Shown here one piece after another: positions 61,401 through 62,404 of a stretch of 64,000 nucleotides of DNA. The stretch is from Melitaea cinxia (taxonomy: Eukaryota; Arthropoda; Insecta; Lepidoptera; Nymphalidae): contig NC_059414.1 of NCBI RefSeq assembly GCF_905220565.1, positions 3,036,001 through 3,100,000 of the forward strand, in the 5' to 3' direction. The notes beneath the pieces were generated by a model. That model did not search any database, was not told the origin of the DNA, and worked only from the letters and a program-made list of their open reading frames with translations. The first letter of the stretch is position 1, and each line of letters begins with the position of its first letter. The position numbers and the translations under genes were made by a program.

Positions 61401-62404
61401 CTCAATTCTCAACATAAAAATAAAAGAAATTTACTTGTGTACGAGTTCTGCACCAAGCCAGTAAGGTCTTTTCAAGGTTTGTCTGCTGTAACTCGGACAT
61501 CAGCTCCTTTAAGTGGTAATGAACTTGCCAATGCAAAATTATACTCCATACCAAACCTGGAATTATAAATGTATATACATTAATATGTACGATTTTATTT
61601 TTGTGTTTACCCACACATTAGGGATTCTAAACATTTTTTGAATATCATATCAAAAATTGACCGCTCCACAGCGGGATTCGAACCCGCGTCTCCGACTGAC
61701 CGTGTCGGCGCTCTAACCAATTAAGCTATGGAACAATGTACCCGCCAGAGCGAAATTCTTGATATGATGATTTTTATTTTCGGTTTTAGATATGATATTC
61801 AAAAAATATATACATTAATTTATGAACAATTTCTGGACGTTTGCTTCGACTTAGAAATGGTCTTTGTCGTAATATAAATGTATTTTGCCACTCCTTTGGT
61901 ACAATGTATTTGTGTCTTCACTCCACTTTTTTAAGATAAATTATTTTCATGACAAAAATTTGGTATAATTTTAGCAAATAGATTCATAATAATATTCGTT
62001 TTATTAATTATTAAGTAGTGCCATCAAACTTGTACAAAAACAATACACATATTATCCTCTATTGTACAATATAACACATTGAAAAAAAAAAATTATAATG
62101 TTATGTCTTAAAGAAAAAAAAAACATAAACAAGATATAAATGTCAGCAGGCGGTCATTTATAATTATTTTGCGGAATGTTTTCAAATATTTACCTATTGT
62201 ATTATCAAATTAACTATTTTTAAGTTATTTCTATTCAAAACATTTATTACGCATAGCAACATTACCAAGTATCAGCTTAGGGTTGCCATCAACAATATCT
62301 CCGCTGCTAATGTTCACAAGACGGACGCCCGCAGACGCGAGTGCACGTAACGCTGCGTTCACATTGTTGAGGTGATGGACACGCATGCGACCACGCTCCC
62401 TTTT
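5077..62404 (-). CDS. Dys: Dystrophin homologue, internal part of gene (34 exons)
   Basis: Dystrophin links cortical actin to the dystroglycan complex at the muscle and neuronal membrane. The 34 exons listed below join without frame breaks into about 2,749 codons; each is bounded by AG/GT and phases match at every junction. The start is the second half of a CH domain and the end is mid-rod, so start codon, early CH1, WW, EF-hand, ZZ and stop lie outside. Diagnostic for dystrophin/utrophin rather than spectrin or nesprin are IILHWQV at the end of CH1, LQQTNLEKTLLAWCR at the start of CH2, DPEDV at its end, and a Thr-rich hinge after the third rod segment. Residue numbers in the exon entries count from the first residue in this window. 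Introns range from about 180 bp to 11.4 kb and carry all the mobile elements. Confidence 0.93.
5333..6049. other. Intron between exons gg and hh
   Basis: AT-rich intron of about 717 bp. The Bm1-like SINE fragment occupies 5795-5965; nothing else seen. Confidence 0.8.
5795..5965 (+). mobile_element. tRNA-derived SINE (Bm1-like), 5' part
   Basis: Has GCGTTAGCGACTGCGGGTTC and AATCCCCGCACATGGCA, a B-box region of a tRNA-derived head. The body is diverged and the 3' tail is missing. Confidence 0.7.
6050..6214 (-). CDS. Dys: Dys exon gg: rod segment
   Basis: Residues 2610-2664. Helical YVKSKLTALGKYTTRLDAAL and WAMETRARLALADN, then a TPSDLD loop. Acceptor TTAATAG, donor GAT/GTAAGT. Confidence 0.92.
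6335..6795. mobile_element. AACCGACTTC-ended repeat, copy 1
   Basis: Starts AAAACCGACTTCAATTACAT and ends TTTTTTGAAGTCGGTT, so it has short inverted ends. It contains a 51-bp direct duplication (6397-6447 and 6448-6498). Related to the copy at 8205 in inverse orientation, and to a partial piece at 61035-61330. Confidence 0.78.
8205..8927. mobile_element. AACCGACTTC-ended repeat, copy 2 with internal duplication
   Basis: Begins AACCGACTTCCAAAAAAGGA and ends TGTAATTGAAGTCGGTTTTT. Its centre (about 8445-8790) holds about 2.4 tandem copies of a 142-bp module containing ATGGGATCCTAGAGAAATCG and TGTACCGATTTTGATAATTC. Confidence 0.8.
8968..9272. repeat. Dispersed repeat ending ACTAGCGACCCGCC
   Basis: Left end AGCGACCCGCCCCGGCTTCG, right end an imperfect inverted copy (CGAAGCCAGGACAGGGCGGG), so possibly a TIR element. 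Related pieces at 12657-12845, 20751-20927, 24523-24690 and 53905-54225. No coding capacity. Confidence 0.75.
11405..11697 (+). mobile_element. tRNA-derived SINE (Bm1-like), near full length
   Basis: B box GGTTGCGGGTTTGATCCCCA, body CCTTCGGTCCCGGTTGTTAT and GATAGCGATCTTTACTCATA, then tail CCTATGCCCAACATTAGAAC and CAGGCTGAAGCG. The short open frames on both strands are fortuitous. Confidence 0.82.
12319..12640 (+). mobile_element. 320-bp SINE with RTE-like tail, copy 1
   Basis: Starts GTGTGGTGACGGC and ends TCCAGTGGTGGACTGCGATAGGCTG followed by a TG-rich stretch. Aligns along its length with the copies at 15477 and 30346. It shares with them AACTGCTGGCTTTGAAATAC and AAAGCCAGCCCTGCGGTCAC. Confidence 0.82.
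13275..13783. mobile_element. MITE with 27-bp inverted ends (509 bp)
   Basis: Both ends begin TCGCTGKCCCCGGGCAATAA in inverted orientation and agree over about 27 bp with one mismatch. ATAT/TATA flanks both sides, compatible with a TA-type target duplication. The AT-rich interior has no coding potential. Superfamily undetermined. Confidence 0.85.
15477..15795 (+). mobile_element. 320-bp SINE with RTE-like tail, copy 2 (TSD)
   Basis: Flanked by near-identical target duplications AATGCTTAAATT (15465-15476) and AATGCTTAAAATT (15796-15808), which shows a full-length retrotransposition event. The last 50 bp match the RTE tail at 41411. An open frame on the opposite strand is fortuitous. Confidence 0.85.
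16065..16405 (-). mobile_element. tRNA-derived SINE (Bm1-like), full length
   Basis: On the minus strand it runs from a tRNA-like head (GATGGCGCAACGGCC, TTGCGGGTTCGATCCCCGCA) through CCGTCGGTCCCGGTTGTTAT to the tail GGCCTATGCCCAGTAGTGTG. Sits about 70 bp below exon ff, just beyond its splice donor. Confidence 0.85.
16474..16593 (-). CDS. Dys: Dys exon ff: isolated rod exon
   Basis: Residues 2570-2609. AREEELGRAIREAESQLRAH and ARRLRSERDELEK are strongly helical. Acceptor AACGCAG, donor AAG/GTATGT. It sits alone between introns of 11.4 and 10.3 kb; phases fit but a small phase-0 exon could be missed on either side. Confidence 0.9.
19640..19790 (+). mobile_element. LINE 3' tail-like fragment
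   Basis: AGGTTGTCTGGAGATCGCTT, AGCGATAAGGCCACTC and then GTGTATAATAAAGTGTATTG. A similar tail (GTTGTCTGGAAGAAATGGCT to GTGTACAATAAAG) occurs at 29440-29605. I associate this arrangement with lepidopteran non-LTR elements. Confidence 0.6.
20486..20750 (+). repeat. Dispersed repeat pair, first copy
   Basis: Highly similar to 22343-22591 in the same orientation: GTCAAAACTGTACATTGAAT at the start, ATATAGGCTACATAATATCA inside and GAACGAGCAGTGAACCTTTA at the end. Differences include a GTCTGTTTATCT-type expansion in this copy. It runs into an ACTAGCGACCCGCC-type end at 20927. Confidence 0.85.
22343..22591 (+). repeat. Dispersed repeat pair, second copy
   Basis: Direct-repeat partner of 20486-20750, about 1.6 kb away, and slightly shorter. 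Confidence 0.85.
23971..24262 (+). repeat. Dispersed repeat ending GACGAAGTCGCGGGC
   Basis: Contains the common insect-repeat phrase GGCTACATAGCATCACGCTA and ends CCACGCGGACGAAGTCGCGG. A shorter piece of the same end is at 23285-23320. No open frame. Confidence 0.7.
25952..26730. mobile_element. hAT-type non-autonomous DNA transposon (779 bp)
   Basis: Perfect 17-bp terminal inverted repeats TAGAGATGCCACGAATA, flanked by the perfect 8-bp duplication GTAAAAAG (25944-25951 and 26731-26738). Eight-base duplications and this type of end are hAT features. Subterminal regions are packed with inverted TATTCGGCCGAATA words. No transposase can be read. The middle (about 26090-26220) looks like a nested fragment of another insect repeat (CAAATTTCATTTAAATCGGT). 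Confidence 0.92.
27993..28146 (-). CDS. Dys: Dys exon ee: rod segment
   Basis: Residues 2518-2569. Threonine-rich opening, then AAENALRSVRELLLTTSANP and ending LSLVK. Acceptor TCGACAG, donor AAG/GTAAGT. Followed by an 11.4-kb intron. Confidence 0.92.
28147..29188. other. Intron between exons dd and ee
   Basis: Carries the arm-less cloverleaf SINE, its tail fragment, and an unexplained 121-residue minus-strand open frame at 28249-28614 that runs into the SINE. Confidence 0.75.
28603..28770 (-). mobile_element. tRNA-cloverleaf SINE, copy 1 (anticodon arm lost)
   Basis: Same arms and outer segments as copies 3 and 4, but the D and anticodon region is shortened to TAGTAGCTAAAGCTAGACGA before GGGTTCGAACCCCGC. 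A second piece at 28854-28925 repeats only the tail (TGTGTTACCCACACATTAGG), in the same orientation. Confidence 0.78.
29189..29331 (-). CDS. Dys: Dys exon dd: rod segment, GC-rich
   Basis: Residues 2471-2517 plus two bases. Begins VRARQREANEISALG and ends near LRVRHAARH. Very GC-rich, in contrast to the exons either side. Acceptor TGCACAG, donor CACAG/GTGAGA. Confidence 0.9.
29648..30010 (+). repeat. Dispersed repeat with CGCTTACCATCAGGTGAGCC-type end
   Basis: Starts CAGCAGGAAATATCCTGCTC and continues AAAATCTGGAGCGGCCAGAC, CTCGACCTTACAGAAGATCA, CGGCAACGCGTTTGCGATAC. Other copies: 13945-14218 (minus), 31725-31880, 40905-41300 (split by a SINE), 57757-58030, 59930-60130, 62668-62772 (minus) and 63184-63375. 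One of the most abundant repeats in the window; class undetermined. Confidence 0.8.
30156..30300 (-). CDS. Dys: Dys exon cc: rod segment
   Basis: Residues 2422-2470. RWSRCQSSWAALYAALEKGG then LDDLEKQ. Acceptor ATTAAG is short on pyrimidines; donor CAG/GTTACT. Phase 2 in, phase 0 out, matching both neighbours. Confidence 0.9.
30346..30696 (+). mobile_element. 320-bp SINE with RTE-like tail, copy 3
   Basis: Same 5' start as copies 1 and 2 (CTGTGTGGCTACGG). Ends ATAGGCTGAAATGATGATG with an (ATG)n tail, a typical 3' end for an RTE-mobilised element. Inserted about 45 bp upstream of exon cc in the transcript. Confidence 0.83.
30697..31923. other. Rest of intron between exons bb and cc
   Basis: AT-rich; a partial dispersed repeat at 31725-31880. 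Nothing else seen. Confidence 0.75.
31924..32090 (-). CDS. Dys: Dys exon bb: rod segment
   Basis: Residues 2367-2421 plus two bases. RIKASMEDVQTNVEEIENSY and LRSEWTALLDVYKER, with the conserved Trp. Acceptor TAACAG, donor GACAG/GTAAGT; the split Arg codon is completed next. Confidence 0.93.
32091..32522. other. Intron between exons aa and bb
   Basis: 432 bp, AT-rich; nothing seen. Confidence 0.75.
32523..32669 (-). CDS. Dys: Dys exon aa: rod segment with loop
   Basis: Residues 2318-2366. Helix FVTRANRAREAVSTILATLR followed by a probable loop SPPLNGKDYDEFPL. Acceptor TTACCAG, donor GCT/GTAAGT. Confidence 0.92.
32670..33730. other. Intron between exons z and aa
   Basis: 1,061 bp, AT-rich. 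It holds the 148-bp hAT-type MITE; nothing else seen. Confidence 0.75.
32915..33062. mobile_element. hAT-type MITE (148 bp)
   Basis: Ends CAGGGTTGTCAAA and TTTGACACCCCTG, the terminus typical of hAT/Charlie elements, flanked by the perfect 8-bp duplication CTTTACAG (32907-32914 and 33063-33070). Interior AT-rich with GGCCGGC near one end. Located in the intron between exons z and aa. Confidence 0.92.
33731..34204 (-). CDS. Dys: Dys exon z: rod repeat
   Basis: Residues 2160-2317. LRNKWSIVMSEIETKRNAAL is a helix C with the conserved Trp; IEGMQKWGKDFEVKIKNG opens the next repeat. Acceptor ATTTTAG, donor ATG/GTAAGT, phase 0 at both ends. Confidence 0.94.
34420..34638 (-). CDS. Dys: Dys exon y: end of insertion, return to rod
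   Basis: Residues 2087-2159. A Ser/Thr/Glu stretch followed by EELEQFEAEAERMARRMHV, a spectrin-like helix. Acceptor ATACCAG, donor GAG/GTAACT. Confidence 0.92.
34932..35189 (-). CDS. Dys: Dys exon x: continuation of disordered insertion
   Basis: Residues 2001-2086. Proline-, serine- and lysine-rich (VAMSPKPPQDDEQEEIPPSP), without coiled-coil character. Acceptor ATTCTTAG, donor CTCAA/GTACGT, phase 0 at both ends. Confidence 0.92.
35367..36539 (-). CDS. Dys: Dys exon w: large acidic disordered insertion
   Basis: Residues 1610-2000, 1173 bp, the largest exon. Rich in Ser, Thr, Glu, Pro and Val with no heptad pattern; contains many SP/TP sites (ESPVNSPETERP) and acidic runs (EESIGESDEEKSESS). 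Acceptor TTGCAG, donor CAACAG/GTATTA, phase 0 at both ends, so it could be skipped in frame. Vertebrate dystrophin has no comparable segment at this place. I do not recognise a domain; an isoform-specific insertion is the likeliest reading. Confidence 0.92.
36540..37377. other. Intron before the large disordered exon
   Basis: 838 bp, AT-rich with a moderately GC-richer segment at 36620-36800 that I cannot assign. No exon signals found. Confidence 0.7.
37378..38007 (-). CDS. Dys: Dys exon v: about two rod repeats
   Basis: Residues 1400-1609, 630 bp open. Motifs include LTSWLQGLGNVGKQTLE, INSRWDNLKR and LLKQWERILEKIT. Acceptor CTTGCAG, donor ACC/GTGAGT, phase 0 at both ends. Confidence 0.94.
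38998..39295 (+). mobile_element. tRNA-derived SINE (Bm1-like)
   Basis: Head with TTGTGGGTTCGATTCTCGCT, body GGTCCCGGTTTTTATCATAT, tail GAAAGAGGCCTGTGTTCAGC and GTTGCAGGCTGAATCG. Confidence 0.8.
40161..40480 (-). repeat. Dispersed repeat with GCTGACCCCGCAAACG end, copy 2
   Basis: Starts ACTAGCTGACTCGGCAAACG and ends ACACGAGAATTTTATATATT. More diverged than copies 1 and 3. Confidence 0.78.
40929..41094 (+). mobile_element. tRNA-cloverleaf SINE, copy 2 (perfect 12-bp TSD)
   Basis: Flanked by GAAATATCCTGT on both sides (40917-40928 and 41095-41106). It is inserted into an older dispersed repeat whose uninterrupted form is seen at 29660. The centre (40989-41060) folds as a 72-nt cloverleaf: acceptor CGTTCCA/TGGAGCG, D stem GCTT/GAGC, anticodon stem CCGAC/GTCGG, T stem GCGGG/CCCGC with loop TTCGATC. 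The anticodon loop has C instead of U at position 33, so a working tRNA is unlikely. A- and B-box promoter motifs are present. Inverted arms ATCATATCAAAAATT / AATTTTTGATATGAT enclose it. Confidence 0.85.
41301..41382 (-). mobile_element. RTE-type 3' tail fragment
   Basis: On the minus strand, reads AACACATGAGTTCACG and then GTGGAGGCCTATGTCCAGCA, the same tail as the RTE fragment and the 320-bp SINEs in this window. Similar short fragments lie at 52100-52162 and 56038-56118. Confidence 0.75.
41411..41776 (-). mobile_element. RTE-clade LINE, 3' fragment
   Basis: Reading the minus strand from 41771, translation gives AQRAMERAMLGVSL, then IRERTKVTDVAHRI and LKWQWAGHLCRRTDGRW, the C-terminal end of RTE-type reverse transcriptase ORFs. 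A stop follows and the frame then decays, but the 3' tail (GAGGCCTATGTCCAGCAGTG) is intact. 5'-truncated and dead. It lies in sense orientation just inside the intron after exon u. Confidence 0.85.
41809..42057 (-). CDS. Dys: Dys exon u: rod segment with GE-repeat
   Basis: Residues 1317-1399. RNLNEAEEQFVDRKRAEG, then an acidic/glycine run of alternating Gly-Glu and Gly-Ala encoded by a GGCGAG repeat, then helical LARRLERAG and TCL. Extremely GC-rich. Acceptor CCCTTAG, donor TGTCTG/GTGCGT. An RTE LINE fragment starts about 30 bp into the following intron. Confidence 0.9.
42320..42445 (-). CDS. Dys: Dys exon t: rod segment
   Basis: Residues 1275-1316. LREVQQQVQAYREAGKTEAA followed by RLEDQLQLAE. 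Acceptor TATGCAG, donor GAG/GTGAAA, phase 0 at both ends. Confidence 0.92.
42862..44125 (-). mobile_element. Jockey-clade LINE, 5'-truncated and decayed
   Basis: A 107-residue open frame at 43758-44081 shows reverse transcriptase motifs: FDFAKAFDKAWHNGLIYKLY, AGVPQGSVLSPLLYSLYTND, and the catalytic FADD. Downstream (lower coordinates) the frame is broken by stops and frameshifts, and only fragments such as EVNPEKSAHFVKHTKR can be read. Sense orientation relative to dystrophin, in the 2-kb intron between exons s and t. Confidence 0.85.
44461..44598 (-). CDS. Dys: Dys exon s: rod segment
   Basis: Residues 1229-1274. AARYEVSLDNLQQWLLALKQ is a repeat-opening helix. Acceptor CTACTAG, donor CAG/GTAAGT. 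The 610-bp pyrimidine-rich tract in the transcript lies about 210 bases upstream of this acceptor. Confidence 0.93.
44599..46358. other. Intron between exons r and s
   Basis: Besides the 610-bp hexamer tract, contains AT-rich sequence and, at 46155-46270, a repeat fragment with GGCTTTATTCAAATAGGCTA. A related tail phrase (TTCAGCAAGAAACTCCGCAT) occurs at 56510-56690. Confidence 0.7.
44812..45422. repeat. (GGAGAA)n polypurine microsatellite
   Basis: About 610 bp of almost pure GGAGAA hexamer on the plus strand, with one phase slip near 45008 and a (GGA) run at 45172-45192. It appears as a C/U-rich tract in the dystrophin transcript, in the intron before exon s. Long open frames here (Lys-Glu or Ser-Pro repeats) come from the repeat and are not genes. 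Confidence 0.97.
46359..46511 (-). CDS. Dys: Dys exon r: rod segment after the array
   Basis: Residues 1178-1228. DLENYVSNRSEERMSRIEAV then TKRWDTLQKQ, a helix pair ending with the conserved Trp. Acceptor TGTACAG, donor CAG/GTTATT, phase 0 at both ends. It continues smoothly from exon q, which shows that the array lies within the intron between them. Confidence 0.93.
47008..47172 (+). mobile_element. tRNA-derived SINE fragment beside the 170-bp array
   Basis: Contains GCTCTGGTGTAGTGGTGCGG, CTTGAGGATCGATGTTTGTA and CCGTCGGTCCCGGTCGTTAT. 3'-truncated; it ends about 90 bp from the first array unit. Confidence 0.75.
47260..50497 (-). repeat. 170-bp exon-intron tandem array (about 20 copies)
   Basis: Between 47688 and 50407 there are 16 head-to-tail units of exactly 170 bp that look identical by eye. 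Three shorter, diverged units of 151, 126 and 151 bp lie before them (starting 47260, 47411 and 47537), and a final 90-bp copy forms the end of exon q. On the minus strand each full unit is an 80-bp intron-like part, starting GTGAGT and ending CCCGCAG, plus a 90-bp exon-like part coding for 30 residues. GC content is about 70% in an AT-rich gene. The 80-bp part itself carries a 25-bp internal duplication around TGTGCCCCACACACA. Very recent amplification or gene conversion is likely. Confidence 0.97.
50408..50552 (-). CDS. Dys: Dys exon q: rod helix A, overlaps the 170-bp array
   Basis: Residues 1129-1177. The unique first part reads KVLAEAWHESGELRAWLAQ. The last 90 bp (30 residues, QAAWLDGLQRR to ADELY) is the same sequence that is repeated downstream. 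Acceptor CCCGCAG, donor CTCTAC/GTGAGT. The next exon is joined in phase 0. Any of the later copies of this donor, or of the exon-like segment, could be used instead, so the 3' boundary is the least certain in the gene. Confidence 0.85.
50588..50740. repeat. Degenerate 40-bp tandem repeats
   Basis: Successive units begin at about 50588, 50627, 50667 and 50707 with the pattern CGACTNCACC then TGCGCGCAT and GGGCAGT. Three to four copies with substitutions. They occupy the short intron between exons p and q, beside the much larger 170-bp array. Confidence 0.85.
50959..51067 (-). CDS. Dys: Dys exon p: rod helix C, GC-rich
   Basis: Residues 1093-1128 plus two bases. LTQLNARWTRATHAVYERYK is a spectrin helix C. 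Nearly every third codon position is G or C. Acceptor GGCGCAG, donor TACAA/GTGAGC. The preceding AT-rich intron contrasts sharply with it. Confidence 0.92.
51107..51312 (-). repeat. Dispersed repeat with GCTGACCCCGCAAACG end, copy 3
   Basis: Starts ACTAGCTGACCCCGCAAACG, ends ACACGAGAATTTTATATATT. It fills much of the intron between exons o and p. Confidence 0.82.
51584..51968 (-). CDS. Dys: Dys exon o: rod segment
   Basis: Residues 965-1092 plus one base. Long amphipathic helices, including RRIDEMEQWLVNIEEEMPKE, the start of a repeat. Acceptor TTTACAG, donor GATG/GTGAGA. Confidence 0.93.
51969..52373. other. Intron between exons n and o
   Basis: About 405 bp, AT-rich; short RTE-type tail piece at 52100-52162. 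Confidence 0.7.
52374..52516 (-). CDS. Dys: Dys exon n: rod segment
   Basis: Residues 917-964. LNRWLEGVQAFVDTNTVVPL is a helix-A motif with its conserved Trp. Acceptor TTTTAG, donor AAT/GTAAGT (strong consensus), leaving in phase 0. Confidence 0.93.
52847..53593 (-). CDS. Dys: Dys exon m: long rod exon
   Basis: Residues 668-916 plus one base, 747 bp without a stop. Contains several helical segments with conserved Trp (ELKKRWEGIQ, IEDIHTWKDK), covering about two spectrin-like repeats. AT-biased codon use, unlike exons l and q. Acceptor TTTACAG, donor AAGG/GTATGT. Confidence 0.94.
53594..54277. other. Intron between exons l and m
   Basis: Holds an ACTAGCGACCCGCC-type repeat (53905-54225) that is interrupted at about 53950-54060 by a tRNA-derived piece, minus-strand GTTGTGGGTTCGATTCCCAC with an AT-rich tail. 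Confidence 0.75.
54278..54434 (-). CDS. Dys: Dys exon l: rod segment, GC-rich
   Basis: Residues 616-667 plus one base. Helical and charged (ARELLQRVQRESEEQRADF). GC content is far above the neighbouring introns. Acceptor TCTCCAG, donor GCGGG/GTGCGT, phase 1 out. Confidence 0.9.
54925..55140 (-). CDS. Dys: Dys exon k: Thr-rich hinge 2
   Basis: Residues 544-615. A threonine/serine run (TVTTTSTVTTTFE) is followed by a basic patch (TKKPRLSDK) and then FDNWAETTEKALSE, a new repeat start. Vertebrate dystrophin has a Thr-rich hinge with a KKRQ patch at the same place. Acceptor TTTTCAG, donor GAG/GTTGGT, phase 0 at both ends. Confidence 0.92.
55343..55568 (-). mobile_element. tRNA-cloverleaf SINE, copy 3
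   Basis: Minus-strand core with CGTTTCATAGCTTAATTGG, the CCGACACTGTCAGTCAG arm and GGTTCGATCCCCGC. The outer segments (CACTATAGACGGCGCCACGG and the TGTGTGGGTAACACAAAAAT tail) match copy 1. No clear target duplication found. Confidence 0.8.
55602..55820 (-). CDS. Dys: Dys exon j: spectrin repeat 3
   Basis: Residues 471-543. Begins with an in-frame Met directly after acceptor TACGTAG. Amphipathic helical sequence (LKRISALQRCSGTLAAYRRG, LHDRLDALELILRVQ). Donor GATCGG/GTAAAA, phase 0 at both ends. The Met is not evidence of a start, because the upstream junction is in frame. Confidence 0.93.
55821..56707. other. Intron between exons i and j
   Basis: AT-rich; RTE-type tail piece at 56038-56118 and a LINE-tail-like piece at 56510-56690. 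No exon signals. Confidence 0.7.
56708..56874 (-). CDS. Dys: Dys exon i: spectrin repeat 2, helix C onward
   Basis: Residues 415-470. LRALGERWSHACQWT parallels LKVLGDRWANICRWT of vertebrate dystrophin repeat 2, a specific match. Acceptor ATGTAG, donor CAG/GTGTGT. The codon split with exon h is Ser. Confidence 0.94.
57118..57300. repeat. Alternating GT/GC-rich simple sequence
   Basis: A degenerate run of GTGCGTGT, GTACGTGC and GCGAGTGC words, largely alternating purine and pyrimidine. It ends at the donor of exon h. Confidence 0.8.
57309..57481 (-). CDS. Dys: Dys exon h: spectrin repeat 2, helices A and B
   Basis: Residues 357-414 plus one base. RQWLTATEDRMSRMEAG is the start of a repeat, corresponding to LNDWLTKTEERTRKME in vertebrate dystrophin. 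The exon is strongly GC-rich and ends with an acidic DDDD run. Its donor (GCCA/GTGCGT) opens directly into a GT-rich tract. Confidence 0.9.
57482..58189. other. Intron between exons g and h
   Basis: The dispersed repeat copy at 57757-58030 occupies the centre; the flanks are AT-rich with nothing seen. Confidence 0.7.
58190..58314 (-). CDS. Dys: Dys exon g: spectrin repeat 1, helix C
   Basis: Residues 316-356 plus two bases. MRLLNQRWEQLR contains the conserved helix-C tryptophan. Acceptor TTCTAG, donor TTTCCG/GTAACT; the split Arg codon is completed in the next exon. Confidence 0.93.
58367..58433. repeat. (TA)n microsatellite
   Basis: About 55 bp of perfect alternating TA, then TATGTATATATAT, inside the 357-bp intron between exons f and g. 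Confidence 0.97.
58672..58779 (-). CDS. Dys: Dys exon f: spectrin repeat 1, helix B
   Basis: Residues 280-315. KFLLELSEQQCRVGAVLEEG followed by RDEANE is a typical spectrin-repeat second helix. Acceptor TTCGCAG, donor GAG/GTAGTG. 36 codons, phase 0 at both ends. Confidence 0.92.
58780..59461. other. Intron between exons e and f
   Basis: AT-rich; a piece of the ACGCACGCTTG repeat at 59020-59135. Nothing else seen. Confidence 0.7.
59462..59671 (-). CDS. Dys: Dys exon e: hinge 1 to first rod segment
   Basis: Residues 210-279. Starts with a Thr/Ser-rich stretch (VQASTTSRPVSVATT), then ELGAYGAALEDALAALL, which resembles the opening helix of dystrophin spectrin repeat 1. It contains an acidic loop (LPDESDTN). 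Acceptor TTTCAG, donor GAG/GTATAT, phase 0 at both ends. Confidence 0.92.
59705..59912 (+). mobile_element. tRNA-derived SINE, internally deleted
   Basis: Head with TCCTGGGTTCGATTCTCGCT and tail GGCCTATGCCCAGCAGTGGG, with most of the middle missing. Also fragments of the same family at 18930-19075, 40805-40882, 54597-54720 and 63545-63665. Confidence 0.78.
60144..60310 (-). CDS. Dys: Dys exon d: end of CH2 and start of hinge 1
   Basis: Residues 154-209. Begins DVNTPNPDKKSIMMYVMCLF, the last CH2 helix (DKKSI.MY in the family), then becomes acidic and Ser/Pro-rich, as expected for the hinge between actin-binding domain and rod. Acceptor ATTACAG, donor GAG/GTAATT, both ends phase 0. Confidence 0.95.
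60311..60793. other. Intron between exons c and d
   Basis: 483 bp, AT-rich; nothing seen. Confidence 0.75.
60794..60992 (-). CDS. Dys: Dys exon c: CH2 domain core
   Basis: Residues 88-153 plus one base. Contains VENFTSSWSDGLAFNALLHR, the CH2 signature, then RLEHAFALAQ and LLDPE. Acceptor TTACAG, donor GAAG/GTAATT. This is the most strongly conserved exon in the window and anchors the gene identification. Confidence 0.97.
60993..61434. other. Intron between exons b and c
   Basis: AT-rich, with a partial, diverged piece of the AACCGACTTC repeat (61035-61330). Confidence 0.7.
61435..61556 (-). CDS. Dys: Dys exon b: end of CH1, linker, start of CH2
   Basis: Residues 47-87. Contains LVWSIILHWQV, the last CH1 helix, then LQQTNLEKTLLAWCR, the first CH2 helix. 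The HWQ motif replaces the RFQ/HFQ of spectrins and nesprins and supports dystrophin. Acceptor TTCCAG, donor CACAA/GTAAAT; the split Gly codon is completed from the previous exon. Confidence 0.95.
61585..61806 (-). mobile_element. tRNA-cloverleaf SINE, copy 4 (perfect 13-bp TSD)
   Basis: Flanked by TATATACATTAAT at 61572-61584 and 61807-61819. On the minus strand the core reads TAGCTTAATTGGTTAGAGC (A-box region) and GGGTTCGAATCCCGC (B box), with the same CCGAC/GTCGG stem as copy 2. The tail beyond the 3' arm (TGTTTAGAATCCCTAATGTG) is longer than in copy 2. Confidence 0.85.
62266..62404 (-). CDS. Dys: Dys exon a: second half of CH1 domain
   Basis: Residues 1-46 plus one base. Reads KRERGRMRVHHLNNVNAALR and continues to VNISSGDIVDGNPKLILG, the C-terminal half of a type 1 calponin-homology domain with its invariant DIVDGN motif. 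The acceptor is TTATAG and the donor is ACTTG/GTAAT. It enters in phase 0 and leaves in phase 1. The first half of CH1 must be encoded above position 64000. Confidence 0.95.

Noticed and set aside
60144..62404. Beta-spectrin or nesprin (Msp300) as the identity of the CH domains
   Set aside because: HWQV at the end of CH1, the LQQTN linker and the Thr-rich hinge after the third rod segment match dystrophin; spectrin and nesprin carry RFQ/HFQ at the first position.
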